A DNA stretch of 41,030 nucleotides, from contig CACXFV010000039.1 of assembly GCA_902767015.1 (NCBI GenBank), forward strand, positions 1-41,030, in the 5' to 3' direction. The notes below the pieces were generated by a model that saw only the letters and a program-made list of their open reading frames with translations, searched no databases and was not told the DNA's origin. This DNA is from an uncultured Lachnospiraceae bacterium. GTDB lineage: Bacteria; Bacillota; Clostridia; Lachnospirales; Lachnospiraceae. The translations under genes were made by a program, and so were the position numbers. Of the stretch, positions 25,120-34,533 are shown in pieces (positions within the stretch are counted from its first letter, which is position 1; every line of letters begins with the position of its first letter).

Positions 25120-25151
25120 ACAGTGAGGTTAAATGGTAATCTCACTGTTTT
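25120..25151 (+). terminator. Terminator between the GGDEF gene and addB
   Basis: ACAGTGAG (25120-25127) pairs with CTCACTGT (25141-25148), with T residues following. It lies only 45 bases before addB, for which no separate promoter was recognised, so partial read-through is possible. Confidence 0.65.
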
Positions 25152-25195
25152 TCAAATTGAAGCGTATATACGATTGTGCAATGGAAGGAGAATAT

Positions 25196-28100
25196 ATGGG
25201 ATTACAGCTGATAATAGGCGGCAGTGGAACCGGTAAGACAACACTTATGTATCAAAAATTGATTGCTCACAGCATGGCAGACCGGCATCCGGCATGTTAT
25301 GCGGTTGTGCCTGAACAGTTTACCATGGAGACACAGAAAAATATTGTGGAGCTGTCAGGCAGGCAAGGCACCATGGCGATTGATATTGTGAGCTTTCAGA
25401 GGCTTGCAAAACGCATTTTTGACGAGGCAGGTTTTAACAGACTCAAGGTATTGGATGATACAGGGAAATGCTTTATTTTAAGGAAAATTATAGAAGAGAA
25501 TAAAAATCAATTCACAGTATTTGGTGCCAAGGCAGGAATGGCAGGTTTCATTGAAGAAATGAAATCAATGATCAGCGAATTTTACCAATATGGTATTGTG
25601 GGAGACAAGTTTGATGATATGCTCAAAACTGCTGCAAAGCGTCCGCTTTTGCATGCAAAGCTAAAGGATGTAAAGCTCTGTATGGAAAAACTCAATGAAT
25701 TTCTTGGTGACCGCTTTACGATGAATGAGGAATTACTGTCAAGAGCCTGCGGTTTTATAGAGAAGTCGGAAATCATACGGGACAGTTATATTACCTTTGA
25801 TGAATATACCGGTTTTTCTCCTGTCCAGTACCGGATGATCAGGGAACTGCTGAAATATGCGAAGGATGTGTGCGTGGCAGTGACATTGAGAGAGGCAGGG
25901 AAAATAGATTATGGGAAAGAAAATGAGGCTGATATTTTCCGGTTAAGTATGAAGACAATCAATAAGTTGAAAATAATGGCAAAGGAAGAAAATGTAGAAA
26001 TCTACAGTGATGTGATTCTGACGGAGAATTATCGTCTGCAGAACAAGGGAGCACTTTTGTATCTGGAAAAAAATATCTTTAGGTATGGTGTAAAACCATA
26101 TGATAAAAGGACAGTTAATAGTGTAGAGAACGGGGCACAGGAGGATAGTGAGATTAGTCTTCATATTTGTGACAATACTGCCGCAGAGGCAGAGTATGTG
26201 GCATACACCATTAACAGTCTTGTCAGACAGGGAAGATACAGGTATAAAGATATCGCAGTCGTAACGACAGACATAGAAAGTGATAACCGATACATAGAAG
26301 AAAAATTCAGAAAGCATTCAGTGCCATGCTTTGTGGATTGTAAAAGAAGTGTTATGGCTAATCCCATGGTGGAGACCATCAGAGCAGTGCTTAATATTAT
26401 CTCGGATAATTTTTCTTATGAGAGTGTGTTTGGATATTTGAAGTCCGGCATGTCCGGGCTTAACAGGACAGAGATAGATTTGCTGGAAAATTATGTGATT
26501 ACCCATGGCATTAGGGGAAGAAAAAAATGGATGACGCCAATTGAAGATGAGAGAGAGGAATATGAAGCGGCAAGGAGGAAAGTGTTAGAGGATATTCTGG
26601 ATTTTTATGATACCTTTAAGTCAAGCAGGAAAATCACGGTTTGTTCAGCTGTGACAGCCCTGCACAATTTGGTATTGCGGCTTCAGATGGAAGAAAAACT
26701 GGAGGATATTACGCAGAAACTGATAGGGTATGGCGACCTGTCAAGAGCAAAGGAGTTAAAGCAGACCTATGGCATCATCACAGAATTATTTGATAAGCTT
26801 GTGTTCCTGGTCGGGGATGAAATGGTAAATGCGAGAGAGCTGCTTGCCATGCTGGAATCCGGATTTGAGGATATTAAGGTATCGATTGTGCCGCCGACAC
26901 TTGACAGAGTGGTGGTGGGAGACATTGAGAGAACAAGGTTAAATAAAGTAAAGGTATTGTTTTTAATCGGAGTTAATGATGGTCTGATTCCAAAGGCGGG
27001 GAAAAATGTGGGAGTGATGACAAGGGAGGAAAGAAATTTCTTATATGAAAATGGTATCGAATTGTCACCCACGATGAGAGAAAATGCATTTATTCAAAAG
27101 TTTTATCTGTATCTTATGTTGACAAAAATGTCAGACAGGCTTTACCTTTCCTTTAAGCGAAGTGGAAGTGACGGGGGCTCCAAGCGCCCTTCTTATCTTG
27201 TCAATCTGATTGTAGGGATGATACGGTCTGTTCATGTAACCGATGAGACATTGCATGAGGAAGGAGAGCTTCCGAAAAAGATTACGAATCTGAAGGCGGC
27301 TTATTCTTATGTAGCAGAAAATATGCACAAATTTATTGCATTAAAGCTTACTAACGAAGAAGAAAGGATTTTTGCACAGCTTTATATTACCTGTGCTAAA
27401 AACGGAATGGATATGGAAAAGCTTTTGTCGGCATCCACAGTAGCCGTGAAGCCAACCCATATTGACCGTGCTGTGGCGCGGGTACTTTATGGAGAGAATA
27501 TGCATAATTCCGTATCAAGGCTGGAAACCTTTGCAGAATGTGCTTATCGTCATTTTATCACCTATGGATTAAGTCTTAATGACAGACGGGAGTATGATGT
27601 TTTGAAAACAGATATTGGTGTCGTCTATCATAGGGTTATGGAATTATTCTTTGAAAAGGCAATGAAAAGAAATCTTTCATTTGATAAGATTGACAATGCT
27701 ATGAGAAATCTGATGGTAGGAGAATGTGTCAGTGAGATAGCAGGTAGTGAATTGGGGAAGGTATTTGAGGATACCGGAAGAAATCAGTATATGCTGGACA
27801 AGATTCAGAAGGTTTCAGATAAGACAATCTGGATTTTACAGCAGCAGATTAATGCAGGTGATTTCATTCCGTCAGAGTTTGAATTTCATTTTTCTTCTGA
27901 CAGAGGACTGGACAGGCTGAAGTATCTCTATGATGACGGTTCACAGATGGGACTTAGAGGTGTGATTGACAGAATTGATTATTACAAAGACGGCGATGAC
28001 ATTTATGTAAAAATTATTGATTATAAGTCCGGCAGTAAGAAGTTTGAGATTAATGATGTGTACAATGGACTTCAATTGCAATTGGTAATCTATATGGAGG

Positions 28101-28702
28101 CAGCATTGGCTCATGCCGGGAAGAAATACCCGGGAAAGAACATTATACCTGCAGGAATGTTTTATTACAATATCGACAATCCTGCCATTAAAGAAGAGGA
28201 GCTTACAGATACAGGTGATGAAGAAAAAAACAGGGAATATCTTGACCGGCTCGTGTTAAGTAAGCAGAAAATCAATGGAGTTGTCAGCGATGAGGAGAAA
28301 GTCCTTCGTGCCTTTGACAATGATATTGACAAGATACAGGAAGGTGGAGATACTTCTTTGTATGTACCGGTATCATACAATAAAAAAGGTGGTTTTAAGA
28401 GTAATTCCAGTCAGATTGACCGGTTATCCATGGACTGCATGTTGTCCTATGTTCACAATAAGGTGGGAAAATTCGGACAAGAAATATTAGAGGGAGAAAT
28501 ATCAGTCAATCCCTATTATCAGCTAAAGGGAAAAGGAACTGCCTGTGATTACTGTGAATATTATGCCATATGTGGATTTGATAAAAATCTGAATGGGGCA
28601 AGATACAGATTGTTGAATAAAGAGAAAGCAGAAGAAATATGGAACGCAATCAGGAGGGAAGCACAACATGGCATGGACAAGCGCACAGAAGAAAGTAATT
28701 GA
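25196..28702 (+). CDS. addB: AddB, helicase-like/nuclease subunit of the AddAB repair complex
   Basis: A 1168-residue protein, equal to Bacillus AddB in length. With AddA it resects DNA ends for recombination. It has an N-terminal Walker A (IIGGSGTGKTTLMYQ, residues 6-20) and a C-terminal RecB-family nuclease motif (VKIIDYKSGSKKFEI, with the DYK catalytic core). The four iron-sulfur cysteines are present: one in AECAYRHFITYG and three in CDYCEYYAICGF. The frame opens earlier, but ATG 25196 with GAAGGAG at 25184-25190 gives the family N-terminus. It overlaps addA by 35 bases, implying coupled translation. Confidence 0.96.
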   Translation: MGLQLIIGGSGTGKTTLMYQKLIAHSMADRHPACYAVVPEQFTMETQKNIVELSGRQGTMAIDIVSFQRLAKRIFDEAGFNRLKVLDDTGKCFILRKIIEENKNQFTVFGAKAGMAGFIEEMKSMISEFYQYGIVGDKFDDMLKTAAKRPLLHAKLKDVKLCMEKLNEFLGDRFTMNEELLSRACGFIEKSEIIRDSYITFDEYTGFSPVQYRMIRELLKYAKDVCVAVTLREAGKIDYGKENEADIFRLSMKTINKLKIMAKEENVEIYSDVILTENYRLQNKGALLYLEKNIFRYGVKPYDKRTVNSVENGAQEDSEISLHICDNTAAEAEYVAYTINSLVRQGRYRYKDIAVVTTDIESDNRYIEEKFRKHSVPCFVDCKRSVMANPMVETIRAVLNIISDNFSYESVFGYLKSGMSGLNRTEIDLLENYVITHGIRGRKKWMTPIEDEREEYEAARRKVLEDILDFYDTFKSSRKITVCSAVTALHNLVLRLQMEEKLEDITQKLIGYGDLSRAKELKQTYGIITELFDKLVFLVGDEMVNARELLAMLESGFEDIKVSIVPPTLDRVVVGDIERTRLNKVKVLFLIGVNDGLIPKAGKNVGVMTREERNFLYENGIELSPTMRENAFIQKFYLYLMLTKMSDRLYLSFKRSGSDGGSKRPSYLVNLIVGMIRSVHVTDETLHEEGELPKKITNLKAAYSYVAENMHKFIALKLTNEEERIFAQLYITCAKNGMDMEKLLSASTVAVKPTHIDRAVARVLYGENMHNSVSRLETFAECAYRHFITYGLSLNDRREYDVLKTDIGVVYHRVMELFFEKAMKRNLSFDKIDNAMRNLMVGECVSEIAGSELGKVFEDTGRNQYMLDKIQKVSDKTIWILQQQINAGDFIPSEFEFHFSSDRGLDRLKYLYDDGSQMGLRGVIDRIDYYKDGDDIYVKIIDYKSGSKKFEINDVYNGLQLQLVIYMEAALAHAGKKYPGKNIIPAGMFYYNIDNPAIKEEELTDTGDEEKNREYLDRLVLSKQKINGVVSDEEKVLRAFDNDIDKIQEGGDTSLYVPVSYNKKGGFKSNSSQIDRLSMDCMLSYVHNKVGKFGQEILEGEISVNPYYQLKGKGTACDYCEYYAICGFDKNLNGARYRLLNKEKAEEIWNAIRREAQHGMDKRTEESN

Positions 28703-31700
28703 GACAAGAGATAAAAACATTCTTGTATCAGCGGCAGCCGGTTCCGGTAAGACAGCGGTGTTAGTTGAGAGAATTATACAAAGAGTACTGGATCAGGAGC
28801 ATCCGATTGATATTGATAAAATCATGGTGGTCACCTTTACCAATGCGGCGGCAGGAGAGATGCGGGAGAGAGTACTAAAAGCCATAGAGGAAGAGCTTGC
28901 AGTGAATCCGGATAATGCCCATCTGCAAAAACAGCAGGCATATATTCATAATGCCTATATTACCACCATGCACAGTTTTTGTCTGAATCTGGTCAGGGAG
29001 CATTTCAATGATATTGATCTGGATCCGGCAGTGAGAGTGGCAGACGCCGGCGAGATAGAGCTTTTGAAATCAGACACCGTTAAGGAGGTATTAGAGGAAT
29101 ACTATTCCTCTAAGGAGCCGGAAGAAAAAGAGAATTTTTTCCGATTTGTGAGTCAGTTTGAGGGAAAGACCGGTGATGAGGAAATTGAGAGTATGGTGCT
29201 TTCACTTTATCATACAGCCATGGGATATCCCTATCCGAAAGAGTGGCTGCTTCAATGCGTAAAAAAGTATGAGTATGCGGATGTGGAAGAATTAAAGCAT
29301 AGCCCCTATATCAGTCTTCTAAACCGCTATGCAGGGGGAGTACTGTCAGAAATGCTCAAAAGCTATGATACCATGCTGTCTCTCTGTGAAAATGGGGGGC
29401 CTGACAAATACATACCAATTCTTGAGGAGGAGAGATCGGGGATTGCGGAAATATTGAATGAACAGGATTACGATAAGCGGAGAGTAAAGCTAAACAGGCA
29501 GTTCTTAACTCTTCCAAGATGTAAAAAGGAGGAATGTGATCCTGACATTAAGGATATGGTAACCGGTATCAGAAATAAAGTGAAGGAAAATTTTCAAAAG
29601 CTGAGAGACAGAACCTATCACCAGAGTATAGAGGAGGGACTTAAGGAGATTAAAAAATGTCACGATATTATCAAAACATATACAGAGGTAACCTGCCGTT
29701 TTATAGACAGATTTCAGGCGAAAAAGAAAGAAAAAAATATTCTTGATTTTGATGATTTTGAACATTATGCCATTGATATTTTGACCACCGGTGAAAACGG
29801 AGAGCATATACCATCTAAGACCGCTGATGAAATTGCGGGAGATTTTGAAGAGATTATGGTGGATGAATATCAGGACAGTAACATGGTGCAGGAGACAATA
29901 TTATCTGCCCTGTGCAGGGAGCGTTTTGGCGGCCACAACCGGTTTATGGTTGGAGATGTCAAGCAGAGCATCTATGGATTTCGTGGTGCCAATCCGGATA
30001 TTTTTGTGGAAAAATATCACACCTACAGTGCCGGTGAAGAAAGCAGTGATTACAAGATTATTCTGGATAAAAATTTCCGCAGCAGGAAAGGTGTGATTGA
30101 TACCACAAACTTTTTGTTTTATCAGGTGATGAACAGTGAACTTGGCGGGATTGATTATGATGAGGAAAACAGGTTAAATCCGGGACTTGTGCCAGAGGAG
30201 CCGGCACCTGAAATGGCAGAAAGAATTGATGACAGGACAGAGCTTTTACTGATCAATACCAAAGAGAATATTGGGGACAGAGAGGATATCCTGAAAGAAG
30301 CGGGAAAAGTAATGGATACGCAGGAGCCGAAGGAGACACCGCGGGTAAACGATACTGAACAGAATGAAGAGGAAGAGGAGCTGTCAGTTACTGCCCTGGA
30401 GGCAGAGGCAAAGGTTATTGCGCACCGAATCTGTGAATTAACCGACATCAAGACGGGCATGGTGATATATGATAAGAATGAGAAAAAATACCGGACACTG
30501 CGCTATTCGGACATTGTCATACTGTTAAGAAGTATCGGACAGAATGCTGACTGCATCAGTGAGGAGCTTATGAAAGTGGGAATTCCAGTGTATATGGAGT
30601 CAAGAACCGGCTACTTTAAAACCAGCGAAATCAGTACCATTGTCAATTATCTGAAAATTATTGATAACCCTATGCTGGATATTCCGATGGCAGCGGTTCT
30701 GAAATCCCCGATTGTGGGAATTAGTGATGAAAATCTGGCTGTGCTTAGAGCAGTGGGAGGGAAGAATATCAGTCTGTATGAGGATATAGAGGTATATCTT
30801 CAATTGGCGGAGCAAAAGCTTAAGAGTCCGCAGATGGATGGAAGGGAAGAGGAAGAGATTATCGGGACAAGTCAGATGGATCAGGAGCTTTGGGAGAAGA
30901 TGTGTGATATTGCACCTGACGAAAAACTGGTGAAGCATTTAAAAGCATTTATGGCACAGCTCACCGGCTTTCGGGATAAGGTGATATACCTGTCCATCTA
31001 TCAGTTGGTGTCAGAGCTCATTGAAGCTACCGGTTATTACGATTATGTGTCTGCCATGCCGGCGGGAGAAAAAAGAATTGCCAATATTGAGATGTTAAAG
31101 ACGAAGGCAGCAGATTATGAAAAAGGAAGCTATAAAGGATTGTTTAATTTTATCAGATATATTGATAAAATGAATAAGTACAATGTGGATTTAGGGGAGG
31201 CCTCCATTGCCAACGAAAATGACAATACGGTCAGGATTATGACAATTCATAAGAGTAAGGGGCTAGAATTTCCGGTTGTATTTATTGCCAACATTCATAA
31301 GCGGTTTAATTTCATGGACGCCCAAAGTAAATGTGTGATTCACGCCAAGTTGGGAATCGGCATTGACCATATTGACGAACAGAGCAGAATTATCCATAGA
31401 AATATCATAAAGGCGGCGATTAACCGACAGATTCGTCTGGAGGTGATAGAAGAAGAATTAAGATTGTTTTATGTGGCATGTACAAGAGCCAGAGATAAAG
31501 TAATCTTTTCAGGAAGCGGTGTAGACAAAAACAGAATGATGAAGATGATTTCCCAACAGAGCAATCAGGAAGAATATCTGGGGTATGGTGTTGTCAGCCA
31601 GTTTGTCAGCTATATGGATTTTATTACCATACCACTTGCCAGAAATAAGGCTTTTGAAAAAATATATACAGAGATTCTTATGCTGGAGCCGCCTGCCGGC

Positions 31701-32642
31701 AACAGGCTTTATCAACGCTCCGGCAATATTGGGGTGCGATATCTCAGACTGGATGATATATTTGAGAATGTGATAGAAGAAAAGTATGTGGAGGGAGTTA
31801 GTGCCGATACAGTCAGAAAACTAAGCACAGAACAGGTATATTCACAAACAGCAGAGGATAAGCTGAAACAGATTCTCCTGTTTGATTATCCCTACCGGAA
31901 ACAGACAGAAACCCATGCGAAAATGAGTGTGTCAGAAATTAAGAAAGAAAGTTTTATGCATCCTTCAGAAGATTACTTAAATGGTGAAGCAATGCAGATT
32001 GATTTCATGAAGCCGTATATCGACAGCAGAGAAGAGAAAAGTGACAGCTCTTTTCTGTCCGGAGCAGAGAGAGGAACGGTATATCATACAGTTTTCGAAA
32101 AATTTGATTATGACAGGGAGCCGACATATCGGCAGCTTGAAGAGATGATTGCCGCACTACAAGAAAAGGGAATACTGACGGAAGAAGAGAGAAAGGCAGT
32201 CAGGATTAATGATTTTCTGACATTTACAAAGACAAAGTTGTACGGGAGAATGAGAGCAGCGTACAAACGGGGAGAGCTCTATAGAGAGGTACAGTTTGTC
32301 GCAGGTTTTTATGAGAGTGAGATAGAGGAATTTAAAAGAATGGCGCAGATGATTGGTAAGACAGGTGAGAGAATCACGATTGACAACATCGAAAAAAATG
32401 GAGACATGGTCTTGATTCAGGGAATCATAGATGCCTATTTTGTGGAGAATGGAAGAATTATCATCGTAGACTATAAGACAGACAATATCAAAGATGGTGA
32501 GGAATTGATAAGACATTACGCCATTCAGCTTGAACTATATCGTAAGGCGGTAGAACAGATTTTGCAGCTTCCGGTGGCTGAGAAAATATTGTATTCTACA
32601 AAGCTGGGGAGAGAACTCAGCCTGTCAGCGGTGGAGGAGTGA
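28668..32642 (+). CDS. addA: AddA, helicase-nuclease subunit of the AddAB repair complex
   Basis: A 1324-residue UvrD-family helicase with a C-terminal nuclease. Walker A is SAAAGSGKTAVLVERI (about residues 21-36), Walker B is VDEYQDSN, and later helicase motifs include VGDVKQSIYGFRGANPD, MTIHKSKGLEFPVVF and RLFYVACTRARDKV. The nuclease domain ends with RIIIVDYKTDNI, carrying the DYK catalytic residues. It is about 90 residues longer than Bacillus AddA; an acidic insert near residues 535-575 (EPKETPRVNDTEQNEEEEE) accounts for some of this. The ATG at 28668 follows AGGAGGG and lies inside the end of addB. Works with AddB on double-strand breaks. Confidence 0.97.
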   Translation: MAWTSAQKKVIETRDKNILVSAAAGSGKTAVLVERIIQRVLDQEHPIDIDKIMVVTFTNAAAGEMRERVLKAIEEELAVNPDNAHLQKQQAYIHNAYITTMHSFCLNLVREHFNDIDLDPAVRVADAGEIELLKSDTVKEVLEEYYSSKEPEEKENFFRFVSQFEGKTGDEEIESMVLSLYHTAMGYPYPKEWLLQCVKKYEYADVEELKHSPYISLLNRYAGGVLSEMLKSYDTMLSLCENGGPDKYIPILEEERSGIAEILNEQDYDKRRVKLNRQFLTLPRCKKEECDPDIKDMVTGIRNKVKENFQKLRDRTYHQSIEEGLKEIKKCHDIIKTYTEVTCRFIDRFQAKKKEKNILDFDDFEHYAIDILTTGENGEHIPSKTADEIAGDFEEIMVDEYQDSNMVQETILSALCRERFGGHNRFMVGDVKQSIYGFRGANPDIFVEKYHTYSAGEESSDYKIILDKNFRSRKGVIDTTNFLFYQVMNSELGGIDYDEENRLNPGLVPEEPAPEMAERIDDRTELLLINTKENIGDREDILKEAGKVMDTQEPKETPRVNDTEQNEEEEELSVTALEAEAKVIAHRICELTDIKTGMVIYDKNEKKYRTLRYSDIVILLRSIGQNADCISEELMKVGIPVYMESRTGYFKTSEISTIVNYLKIIDNPMLDIPMAAVLKSPIVGISDENLAVLRAVGGKNISLYEDIEVYLQLAEQKLKSPQMDGREEEEIIGTSQMDQELWEKMCDIAPDEKLVKHLKAFMAQLTGFRDKVIYLSIYQLVSELIEATGYYDYVSAMPAGEKRIANIEMLKTKAADYEKGSYKGLFNFIRYIDKMNKYNVDLGEASIANENDNTVRIMTIHKSKGLEFPVVFIANIHKRFNFMDAQSKCVIHAKLGIGIDHIDEQSRIIHRNIIKAAINRQIRLEVIEEELRLFYVACTRARDKVIFSGSGVDKNRMMKMISQQSNQEEYLGYGVVSQFVSYMDFITIPLARNKAFEKIYTEILMLEPPAGNRLYQRSGNIGVRYLRLDDIFENVIEEKYVEGVSADTVRKLSTEQVYSQTAEDKLKQILLFDYPYRKQTETHAKMSVSEIKKESFMHPSEDYLNGEAMQIDFMKPYIDSREEKSDSSFLSGAERGTVYHTVFEKFDYDREPTYRQLEEMIAALQEKGILTEEERKAVRINDFLTFTKTKLYGRMRAAYKRGELYREVQFVAGFYESEIEEFKRMAQMIGKTGERITIDNIEKNGDMVLIQGIIDAYFVENGRIIIVDYKTDNIKDGEELIRHYAIQLELYRKAVEQILQLPVAEKILYSTKLGRELSLSAVEE

Positions 32643-32674
32643 GGCAATACTCAGAATAAGGAGAGGGTGTAGAA

Positions 32675-32743
32675 ATGTTCACAAAACCGTGGTATAATTA
32701 TTTATCTGATTTGTATGAGCTTAATCATTGTTCTCAATTTTAG
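32675..32743 (+). CDS. 22-codon frame, probable gene remnant
   Basis: A strong ribosome site (AAGGAGAGGG, 32658-32667) precedes ATG 32675, which opens MFTKPWYNYLSDLYELNHCS and stops after 22 codons. The start looks genuine, but the frame runs straight into the DUF3990-like fragment in another frame. I read it as the 5' end of a lost gene joined to the 3' end of another by a deletion. It could also be a real tiny peptide. Confidence 0.35.
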   Translation: MFTKPWYNYLSDLYELNHCSQF

Positions 32744-32847
32744 AGGAATGGCTTGAGTTTGTTGTCGATGGCCGTAGAGGTAAGGAACATAATTATGACA
32801 TTGTAGAAGGTCCTATGGCGGATGAGAAGACTTTGATAAGTGAATGA
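32725..32847 (+). pseudogene. 3' remnant of a DUF3990-like gene
   Basis: Frame from just after a stop at 32722 to TGA at 32845. It encodes EEWLEFVVDGRRGKEHNYD followed by IVEGPMADEKTL. This closely matches my memory of the core of DUF3990 proteins (EWL-FV--NR-GK...YDI--GP-ADD). The family is normally about 150 residues or more; only about 40 remain and there is no start. Such genes are often paired with DUF3791 genes, none of which is present. Evidence of a deletion at the border between addA and the accessory region. Confidence 0.5.
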
Positions 32848-32853
32848 AGTTAC

Positions 32854-32900
32854 AAGGCAGGGATAGCAGAAATTATTTAGCTGTTCCCTGCCTTTTGTTT
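32854..32900. terminator. Terminator between addA side and the XRE repressor gene
   Basis: AAGGCAGGGA (32854-32863) pairs with TCCCTGCCTT (32885-32894), followed by TTGTTTTATT on the plus strand. It sits between convergent genes and could serve both. Confidence 0.6.
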
Positions 32901-32914
32901 TATTACAAAAAGTT

Positions 32915-33244
32915 TTATTCTTCACTGTTGTCCATGGAATGTCGGACGTGATTAATGGCTCTGTTTAATTCTTGCATATCTTTGACAAGTTCCTGAATAT
33001 GAGCAATTTGTTTTGGAGTTAAATCATCCGTTTCAATAATATTCAATTTTGAATCAATTTCTAAAAGATAGTCAGCAGAGCAGGAAAAAAATCTACTGAT
33101 CATACATAGCAAATCCAGTGAAGGAGTAATATTATTATTTTCCCAATTGCTAATGGTCTGTTTGCTCACAGAAAGTTGCTTAGCCAGTTCTACCTGACTT
33201 AAATTATGGGAAAGTCTAAGGGTTTTTAAGCGTTCACCAAACAT
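32915..33244 (-). CDS. XRE-family HTH repressor
   Basis: A 109-residue protein. Residues 1-65 are a Cro/CI-type helix-turn-helix: RLKTLRLSHNLSQVELAKQL, SVSKQTISNWENNNITPS, then ADYLLEID. The last 40 residues form a helix that may dimerise. It is divergent from the operon at 33419. Its own promoter (33278-33306, minus) overlaps the forward promoter and contains the inverted repeat at 33270-33297, so it probably represses both itself and the forward operon. The ribosome site is AAAGGATG, about seven bases before the start. Confidence 0.85.
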   Translation of the reverse strand: MFGERLKTLRLSHNLSQVELAKQLSVSKQTISNWENNNITPSLDLLCMISRFFSCSADYLLEIDSKLNIIETDDLTPKQIAHIQELVKDMQELNRAINHVRHSMDNSEE

Positions 33245-33269
33245 TCATTCACATCCTTTAAATATAGTT

Positions 33270-33297
33270 TATATCACATTATATATATTGTGATATA
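33270..33297. promoter_or_regulatory. Palindromic operator between divergent genes
   Basis: TATATCACA (33270-33278) and TGTGATATA (33289-33297) are perfect 9-bp arms around a 10-base AT spacer. The site covers the minus-strand -10 box and ends three bases before the plus-strand -35 box. That is ideal for a dimeric XRE repressor controlling both directions. Confidence 0.7.
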
Positions 33298-33306
33298 TAT
33301 TGACAA
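33278..33306 (-). promoter_or_regulatory. Promoter of the XRE repressor gene
   Basis: On the minus strand TTGTCA (33306-33301), 17 bases, then TATAAT (33283-33278). Its -35 box overlaps the -35 box of the opposing promoter by five bases, so polymerase can probably occupy only one at a time. Confidence 0.65.
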
Positions 33307-33329
33307 AAATACTTTGGTATTGCTATAAT
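33300..33329 (+). promoter_or_regulatory. Promoter of the HTH/kinase/peptide/radical SAM unit
   Basis: Consensus TTGACA (33300-33305) and TATAAT (33324-33329) are separated by 18 bases. This is one of the strongest promoters in the window and is placed against the operator at 33270-33297, so it is likely tightly repressed. It reads into the gene at 33419. Confidence 0.75.
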
Positions 33330-33418
33330 GGACGAAAAGATGATTTTTATGTTAGTGAGTTTATTACTATTGCAAATATAAAAAATAGAATCAGAAACTT
33401 TTACGGAATGGAGAGAAC

Positions 33419-34489
33419 ATGAATATTTTTGCAAATTACTTATCTGGCTATTTGGAAGAAAAAAAGTATTCAAAGAGAAAAGCTGCGGAGATGATTCGCA
33501 TTGATAGAACTCAATTAAGACGGTATATAGCAGGAGAGCGATTGCCGAAAGATGAGAAAATAGTGGAATATATTGCGACAGGATTACGTATGACTGGGGA
33601 AGAGCAGTCAGTATTGATGAGTTACTATAAAAGAAGTTTGATGGGAGAGCAAAAATATGCATGGTATAGAACTATCAACACGGTTGTGAAAGGGAAAATT
33701 GCAGAATTTCTTCGAGAAAAAATTGAAACAGATGGCATGATTTATCATAGTGACAAGAGTTGTGATTGTATTCACCATACAGATGAACCGGATACTCTTC
33801 AATCATTTTATGAAATAATAAGGAAAATAAGGGAAATATGTACAGAAGCAGTTTATATAAAGGGTGTATTGATAACACAGTTTTATGATTACTATCAGAC
33901 AATCGAGGATAGTGTCAGAGATAACGATACTCTTGAGATACAGCTTTTGATTCACTTGAATAGTTTGTATGATGTCCAAGATATTTCTGATATCAGAGCA
34001 TTTCAAAATGTTTATCAGGTCATGGAAAAAGGAAAAAATTGTGAAATATACTATGCATATCATTCCGTAGAACTGACAGTTGATTATAATTTTGTAATGA
34101 CAAATAAGGGAATAGTGGTTTTTTCTTCTTTTTCCAAAGATAGGAAAAATGCAATGGGTTTTTATACTCGGAAGAAGGAAATACATAGTTACTTTTTAAA
34201 TAAGTATAAAAGAATGTTGGTAAACAGCAAACTGTATGGTTGTAGCGGAAATAAATTTGTAACTCTACATCAGAGTGATCAGCAAGAAGATAAGAAAAAG
34301 TTTTTATTTAAAGATGAATTAGAAGTGTATGAGAAAAATGGAATTAGAGGAATACATTTTTATAAACAGGATTTTGGACGGGATGTATATATTGAAGAAT
34401 ACCATCTTGTCGCGGTATTTGAAGACTTTTTCAACCAATATGGAATAGTCAACAATAACGAGTTTCAGATTAAAAACATGGAATGTTAA
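33419..34489 (+). CDS. HTH-domain protein with unknown C-terminal domain (copy 1)
   Basis: A 356-residue protein. The first 60 residues look like an XRE-type helix-turn-helix: LEEKKYSKRKAAEMIRIDR, then TQLRRYIAGERLPKDE. A conserved extension, SYYKRSLMGEQKYAWYRTI, follows. The remaining 270 residues are a mixed alpha/beta domain with no motif I recognise and no membrane helix. The next gene shares the same plan: HTH, then AYAVMIMGRKYDNYKNIRN at the equivalent place. GGAGAG precedes the ATG. First gene after the regulated promoter at 33300. Likely a DNA-binding sensor for the downstream peptide genes. Base composition is clearly AT-rich. Confidence 0.65.
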   Translation: MNIFANYLSGYLEEKKYSKRKAAEMIRIDRTQLRRYIAGERLPKDEKIVEYIATGLRMTGEEQSVLMSYYKRSLMGEQKYAWYRTINTVVKGKIAEFLREKIETDGMIYHSDKSCDCIHHTDEPDTLQSFYEIIRKIREICTEAVYIKGVLITQFYDYYQTIEDSVRDNDTLEIQLLIHLNSLYDVQDISDIRAFQNVYQVMEKGKNCEIYYAYHSVELTVDYNFVMTNKGIVVFSSFSKDRKNAMGFYTRKKEIHSYFLNKYKRMLVNSKLYGCSGNKFVTLHQSDQQEDKKKFLFKDELEVYEKNGIRGIHFYKQDFGRDVYIEEYHLVAVFEDFFNQYGIVNNNEFQIKNMEC

Positions 34490-34533
34490 TGTACTGAGAA
34501 TGGAGAAACAATGATTGATGAAGGAGAAAGCTA

